From: Allium sativum
Lineage: Eukaryota; Streptophyta; Magnoliopsida; Asparagales; Amaryllidaceae
DNA: 64,000 nucleotides
Direction: 5' to 3'
NCBI GenBank assembly: GCA_030737875.1
Contig: CM060925.1
Location: 483,537,514 to 483,601,513, forward strand
The position numbers were made by a program, and so were the translations under genes. Below are positions 58,900-64,000 of this stretch, piece after piece; the first letter of the stretch is position 1, and each line of letters starts with the position of its first letter. The notes under the pieces were generated by a model that made no database searches, had not been told where the DNA came from, and worked only from the letters and a program-made list of their open reading frames with translations.

Positions 58900-59526
58900 A
58901 ACCAGCATACATCCGAGTAGCGGATCATCATCTAGAGTTAAAAGACAAAAGCCTGATTGACGACTATTACATATGCGGAATCAAGAAACGAGAGACCAGC
59001 TTCCATCCACTTTAAGAGTTCATGCTGGGGGCACCAGCGCTAAATTGGGCAATTGGCGACGACTCCGCAAAAACAAAGGCCAGATTGCCAATGTTATTTA
59101 ATGCTTCATCAAAGGCGGCACACTCAATGCAGCTCAAAGATCCACACCTATTGACCCAAGAGTGTCATGTTACTCGCTTCAATCAAACAAAGGTTTGGTG
59201 AGACTATGCATTCATTCCTCAAAAAATTCGATGCCGCGGTGGCATCGGTAGATCAACCTGGGCCATCTATGGTGTTGATAGCAGCAGTATCCGATATTCT
59301 GGGTAACTCAGACTTCAAAGTCTCTCTGCAACGAGGCCCACCAAGTTGCCTTGGCGGATTCACCTCTGGAGTAAACATCAATACCTTTATGCCATGTGAT
59401 TTTCCCAGAAACGTTAATGAATTTTATCCTGAGATAGACAAATTCCTGCAACAGGAGGACATCAATATTGAAATGGATGTTCTCAATGTTTTCATGATAA
59501 AGAATGGAGCGTCATCTGACTCCTGA
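58900..59526 (+). pseudogene. E5 gag-like remnant
   Basis: The longest piece (59167-59526, 119 codons) contains IKQRFGETMHSFLKKFD followed by a stretch ending SLQRGPP. This is the pattern of Tat-type Gag, where KQ-ESL-YV-RFN precedes a block ending FxxSLxKxPP. The upstream part is out of frame and interrupted. It lies close to the 3' LTR, downstream of the RNase H remnant at 41.4 kb, which is the reverse of normal order. Confidence 0.5.
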
Positions 59527-60920
59527 AACGATCAAGACAAACGAAAAGCCTAGAAAATATTGACAGGAATGCATAATTCCAGAAAGAAGCAATTTCATTA
59601 AACGATCCAGCAATCCTGATTGTCGAGCTCAACGGAACCAAGCAGGAGGGATAGACTCGACAATACTATGACGACTATTTCGGATAATTCCAAAGCATGA
59701 ACGAAGGAGCCCGAATGACTCCCTAACAACGTTCCCTCGCTTTCATGATTGACGAGCTTAGTCAACTCCGTGGCTGATGCAAATAGAGTATCTAAGTTCA
59801 TTGTCGCTCGATAAGGCAATTCTCACTTTCTGACTAAAGAGATGGAATGACACCAGCGTGAATGTTATTCGACCATTCACGTATACAACTCTAACGCTTG
59901 ACGACATAAGAAAGAAGTACGAAATGACACGGGTTAACCAAGATTGTTAAACCTGCAGCTCTAACCTGATGTGAAGAAAGAAAATGTAAAGGCTAGAAGA
60001 CTGGATATCCGATTGACCTAGTCCAATCCCCAACGATGTTGGGGGCATAAGCACCGACTTCACTCATCTTACACTGAGATTGGGAGCATGAGCTTCAACT
60101 GACAGACTAGTTTTGAACATGATCCTGATTTTGTGCATAATTTAGAACGTACACACTATGTCTTTGGAATATGACATGATTCATCTTGACCATCCAAGTG
60201 AGCCAACTAACGGATCGAACATGAATCCAAAGACTCAACCTGCAATTGCATCAAATGGAGAGTGTTATAAGCTCCTCTACTGCCTTAGGATTGTGATGAT
60301 CATACCTACCATTGCTTGCACGTTCTCAACAACATCTCATGCTGATTCGTATGTAATCACTGGATTATAAAATGATCCAGAGTGATAATGGCTTTCGGAT
60401 ACCTTATTGTTATGATTCGATGCGATTGTGGAGCGCTAGATTAATATCCTGATATCGAGATAGTCCAGGTCCAAGCACAAGTGACAGATTCATATGCCAA
60501 TTCTAATGCATTTTGTCCCAATAATCCAGATGCTAGCTCAAAGCCCAAAGATTCTGATACTACCCTATGACTTGGATGGTTGTTTCATACATTGACCTAT
60601 ACATAAAAGAAAGTCTGACTCTGCAATACACTTGACTTGCATAAAAAGAAGCATCGTTTGACATTAACTTGTGCGTGTACGACCTCACACAGGATCCAAC
60701 GATCCTATATGACTTATGATGAAGGAATTAGACCTCTTGATTCGACGAGGTTTAAATGGTTACCTGATCATTTCAACTACTCCTCCCATAGAATTTGTAC
60801 TCACTAGCACCCATGGAAGCAGTGCAATAATTTGATAAAGCCTTCTCAAGGACGGATGACTTTCCAAAAATATTCAGCTTGGCATTTTCAAAGCACGCCT
60901 CATCTTCGATAAGACGTACT
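59527..60920 (+). other. E5 interior before the 3' LTR, unassigned
   Basis: No recognisable frame is found. A hairpin CCCAAC GATG TTGGG lies near 60030. The 70-codon frame at 60158-60370 has no motif. Confidence 0.35.
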
Positions 60921-60933
60921 TTGGGGGGCAAAA
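60921..60933 (+). other. E5 polypurine tract
   Basis: TTGGGGGGCAAAA ends immediately before the 3' LTR start at 60934. Confidence 0.75.
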
Positions 60934-61650
60934 TGTTAGCCTGTTTTGTGACCAGGACACCCAAAACTCAGATGATCAGGGATCGTATCGGATTGGATAG
61001 CTTGGATCGGATCGGATTGGATAACTTGGATCGGTTCGGATAGGATAGCTCGGATCAGTTCGGATGGAATAGCTCGGGTCGGATCGGATGGGTGCAACAA
61101 CACCAGTTCGGATCGGATCTAGGCCTCCTAACCGAGCTGCCTGAAACACGCAACTTCCCTTCATTGTAGACATATTCTTGTCCCTATTTACCCGGGCGGA
61201 TTGACACTTGTAAGCTCACGAATGAAGCCACGCTCCCCACTTTCTCCATCATTTTCGAAGTCCTCCATGATATTGCCACGTGGCCACACATCCCAACCGA
61301 TTTTACACCTATAAATACACATACAACGCATCATTTTGGGGGGGGGGGGGGTTCTGACACTTAATTCATGAATGGCAGCCATGGCCGAATTTCTCAATCA
61401 ACAACCACCTTCATCTCCAATAAAAATCAATGAATTCGGAGAGAATAATTCATTGTATTCGAGTGATTGTGTGAATGTATTCATTGTAATTGTAATTATG
61501 GAATGAAATGAGAAACTATGAAGTGGACGTAGGCTAGTTAATGCCGAACCACTATAAATCTCGTGTCTCTGCCTGATTTTCTATGTTTTAGATTATTATT
61601 CTTTGCAAATCATATACAATTGGGTGTTAGGACCATTTTTTGGTCTAACA
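60934..61650 (+). repeat. E5 3' LTR (717 bp)
   Basis: It aligns with 38980-39755 but lacks a block of about 60 bp near its start. It carries the 24-bp repeats (about 60981-61092), a TATA-like box (61309-61317) and a G-run (about 61338-61350). Confidence 0.92.
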
Positions 61651-61655
61651 ATTAC
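61651..61655. repeat. Target-site duplication of E5, right copy
   Basis: The bases attac match 38975-38979; E4 sequence resumes here. Confidence 0.92.
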
Positions 61656-62908
61656 CATTACCTGGATGGCCCCTATCGTAGAGTACCTTCTGAAAGGAGC
61701 TCTACCCCTTAGCAGGAAAGATGATAGGAAAATAAGACACCAAGACCCTAAATTTGTGATTACAAATGAGATTCTCTAAAAGAAAGGTCACTTACTTTCT
61801 TACTAGGATATGTAAGCATCGAGAACGGGTCTATCCTATTAAAGGAAGCATATGAAGGTTTGTGCGGGGATCATTCCAATGGAATTAGGCTAGCCAAAAG
61901 GGTCATGCGACAAGGTTATTATTTGCCACAAATGGTTAATCAAGCAATTGAGTATGTCAAGAAGTGCTAGAAATGTCAAAGGTATTTCAAAATACCCTAG
62001 CTTCCTCCTGGTAAGTTAACCACTATCTCAACCCCTTAGTCATTCGATGTATGGGGGTAGATTTGACCGGACCCCTACCAATCTCCAAAGGTAGAGCTAA
62101 GTATGTCGTAGTATCCATTGATTACTTTACCAAATGGGTGGAAGAAGAACCCCTTCCAACAATCACATTAAAGAAGGTATTGATATTTGTGATAAAGAAT
62201 TTTGTTACTCGCTTTGGGATTCCTTACAAGATCATATCAAACAATGGAACATAATTTGAGAGTGGGGAATTCACTTGATTTTGTGAAAAGGATGGAATTA
62301 TCAAAAGCTTTTCCTTGGTATCCCATCCAAAGGAAAACGGGGCCGTTGAAGCTGTAAACAAAACCGTAAAGAAAATCCTTAAGAAACAACTAAATCAATC
62401 CAAAGGAAAATGGGCTGAAGAATTACCAATGGTACTATAGGCATATAGAACTTCCGCTAAAATGGTGATAGGGCATACTCCATTTTCTTTAACATATGGA
62501 TGCGAAGCCATGCTTCCGATTAAGGTTGAAATCCCTTCACACAGAAGGAAAGCCTACACATTTGATCTAAATCAAAAGTTAAAGAAGGAATCCTTAGGCC
62601 TAATACAAGGATTTAGAGAGGAGGCCACGATCAGAACAGCCGAATACCAAAGGATAATCACCAAGTATTACAACTCAAAAGTCAAAACTAGAACCTTCAC
62701 AAAAGGAGATTTGGTCTTACGAAGGGTAATGGCCAACACAAAGAACCTATTGGACGGTCTACTTGGCCCAAATTGGGAAGGACCCTTAATCATCCATCAA
62801 GAAGTCATGCCCAGGACATATCGACTGTGCAAACCAAATGGCGATCTCGTTCCAAGAACATGGAAATTAGAACATTTAAGACCATACTTCTCAATGGTAA
62901 ATGAGTAA
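61656..62908 (+). pseudogene. E4 integrase remnant
   Basis: The zinc-binding part reads AYEGLCGDHSNGIRLAK...YVKKC, stop, KCQ, with the first expected histidine replaced by tyrosine. The core has GVDLTGPLPISKGRAKY with the first catalytic aspartate, then IISNNGT where a conserved SDNGT is expected, so the second aspartate is asparagine. HPKENGAVEAVNK follows with the catalytic glutamate. The last part (62462-62908) ends with a GPNWEGP...TWKLEHLRPY block, the usual C-terminal domain of Tat integrases. Several stops interrupt it. The enzyme cannot be active. Confidence 0.88.
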
Positions 62909-63670
62909 ATGAAGGTCTTCTCCCAGAATATTCACACGACTAAGTGTATGATAATAATCTAGGAGCTCGAATTAACCCAAGATGGGTCAAACTACAAATG
63001 GATATAAACCTTATCATCGCCAAGATCTGTCAAGGCAAGGCACCCCCAGATGGGGTGGCGTGTAAGCCTTTCTTTGCACCCAAAACAAAAAGTGCCAGGT
63101 TAAAGCATCAAAAGCGCAAGCCTCCGATCCACACCAGAAATGGTCGTGACGGAGCATCTAATTATCACACCCTACCTCTGCTCGTAGAAGAGTACGCCAT
63201 GCCTCTGCTATGAACTAAGCACGTCCTACCTTTACTCGTAGAAGAACACTTCCTACCTATGCTTATGTTTTTGTTACTTGTATAAGGGAACTCAAACCCC
63301 TATCATCGCCTACGATGGTTAGGATAGGGCACCTCATGGAGGGGATCGAGTGTAAGCTCTATCACCGCCTATGATAGCCAGGGTAGAGAATCAAAAGAGT
63401 AAGCCTTAATTCCGCATCCACGATGGCCCACTTTAAGCATCTAAGACCTTATCATTGCCTACAATGGTTAGAGTAAGGTGCCTCCTGGAGGGAGGTCGGG
63501 TAAGTCCTTGGGCCCTGCTTGTGGATAAGCTAGCCAAGCGCACCGAGCGCACAGGCCCGGAGAATGGCCAACAAAGCACGTGCATCCTATGCTTTGACAA
63601 TAATAGCCCAGAGAGTGTCTCAAAAAGCATGTACAACCTCTGTTCCATAAATCCAATTCGTAAGGGGTAA
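62909..63670 (+). other. E4 3' untranslated region with diverged repeats
   Basis: After the integrase stop no domain is seen. Words like CTATCATCGCCTACGATGG...GGGCACCTCATGGAG recur three times (about 63299, 63359, 63448). Such repeat-rich tails between integrase and 3' LTR are typical of Tat-lineage elements. Confidence 0.65.
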
Positions 63671-63680
63671 CAAAACTATA

Positions 63681-63960
63681 ATACCAGAAGTGGATTTCTG
63701 GTCTTCAATCTTTTAATACCCGAATAAGGGTTAGTTTGGGACTTCTAGTTATACCAGAAGTAGATTTCTGGTCTTCAATCTTTTAATACCCGAATAAAGG
63801 TAAGATAAGAGTTAGTTCGGGACTTCTAGTTATACCAGAAGTGGATTTCTGGTCTTCAATCTTTTAATACCCGAATAAGGATTAGTTCAGGACTTCTAGT
63901 AATACCAGAAGTGCATTTCTGGTCTTCAATCTTTTAATACCTGAATAAGTGTATCTTGAA
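63681..63960 (+). repeat. 70-bp tandem array in the E4 3' UTR
   Basis: Four units start at 63681, 63751, 63832 and 63902, spaced 70, 81 and 70 bp; the second carries an 11-bp insertion. Each opens with CCAGAA...TTCTGG, a 6-bp stem that persists although the loop bases change. Tat-lineage 3' UTR arrays are known seeds of satellite DNA. The E4 3' LTR lies beyond the window. Confidence 0.85.
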
Positions 63961-64000
63961 AACTTAAAAGAGTCAATTCCTCATTCAGATAAAAAGGATA

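Larger units (their letters stand above)
38980..61650 (+). mobile_element. E5: decayed Tat-like LTR element, split by E6
   Basis: LTRs are at 38980-39755 and 60934-61650, both TGTTAGCCTG...TCTAACA or TTTAACA, with TSD attac. A PBS-like TTTGGTGCTTTCACTGAG follows the 5' LTR, and a PPT, TTGGGGGGCAAAA (60921-60933), precedes the 3' LTR. Without E6 its interior is about 7.8 kb and holds only coding fragments: a second-RNase-H-like piece near 41330-41690 and a gag-like piece near 58900-59526. The order is odd, with the pol-like piece upstream of the gag-like one. LTRs differ by about 5 percent and a roughly 60-bp indel, so E5 is older than E1, E2 and E6 but younger than E4, which it interrupts. 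Confidence 0.88.

Overview
The window is plant nuclear DNA made almost entirely of nested, mostly non-autonomous LTR retrotransposons. This follows from LTRs of the TGTAACACCCC...TGTTACA type, primer-binding sites (PBS) of the TGGTATCAGAGC type, Ty3/Gypsy Tat-lineage and Copia-type gag remnants, a TRIM (miniature terminal-repeat retrotransposon) and a tRNA-headed SINE. I see no ordinary host gene, and the species cannot be named from this. Names E1-E6 are mine.

Layout: (1) 308-9541, E1 (+), a young gag-only element with 3.6 kb LTRs and a perfect 5-bp target-site duplication (TSD). Its Gag is the only intact recognisable protein in the window. (2) 9547-14539, AT-rich sequence with a minus-strand Copia-type gag pseudogene and its 5' LTR, a 699-bp TRIM (11380-12078) and a SINE with a tRNA-like head and a 5S rRNA-like body (12580-12794). 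(3) 14541-33927, E3 (+), an older element without coding capacity (LARD-like). Its truncated 5' LTR is split by E2 (-, 14942-25816), a young non-coding relative of E1. E2 is flanked by an unusual 85-bp duplication and lacks one LTR tip. (4) About 33928-64000, E4 (+), a decayed Tat-lineage Ty3/Gypsy element (gag, protease, RT, RNase H, second RNase H, integrase, then tandem repeats in the 3' UTR). It is split by E5 (+, 38980-61650, TSD attac), which is itself split by E6 (-, 44625-57976, TSD aattg). E6 has two 6.47 kb LTRs around only 410 bp of internal DNA.

Insertion order from the nesting: E4, then E5, then E6; and E3, then E2. E1, E2 and E6 have nearly identical LTR pairs (young). E5 is older, and E3 and E4 are oldest.

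The elements look like a dependent community. E1 could supply only Gag; E2, E3, E6 and the TRIM keep only cis signals (LTR, PBS, polypurine tract) and would need proteins from elsewhere. The most unusual signal is structural. Non-coding parts of E1, E2, E3 and E6 hold hairpins whose arms differ between copies and families but remain complementary, which suggests selected RNA or DNA structures. These are the best candidates for something not yet described.
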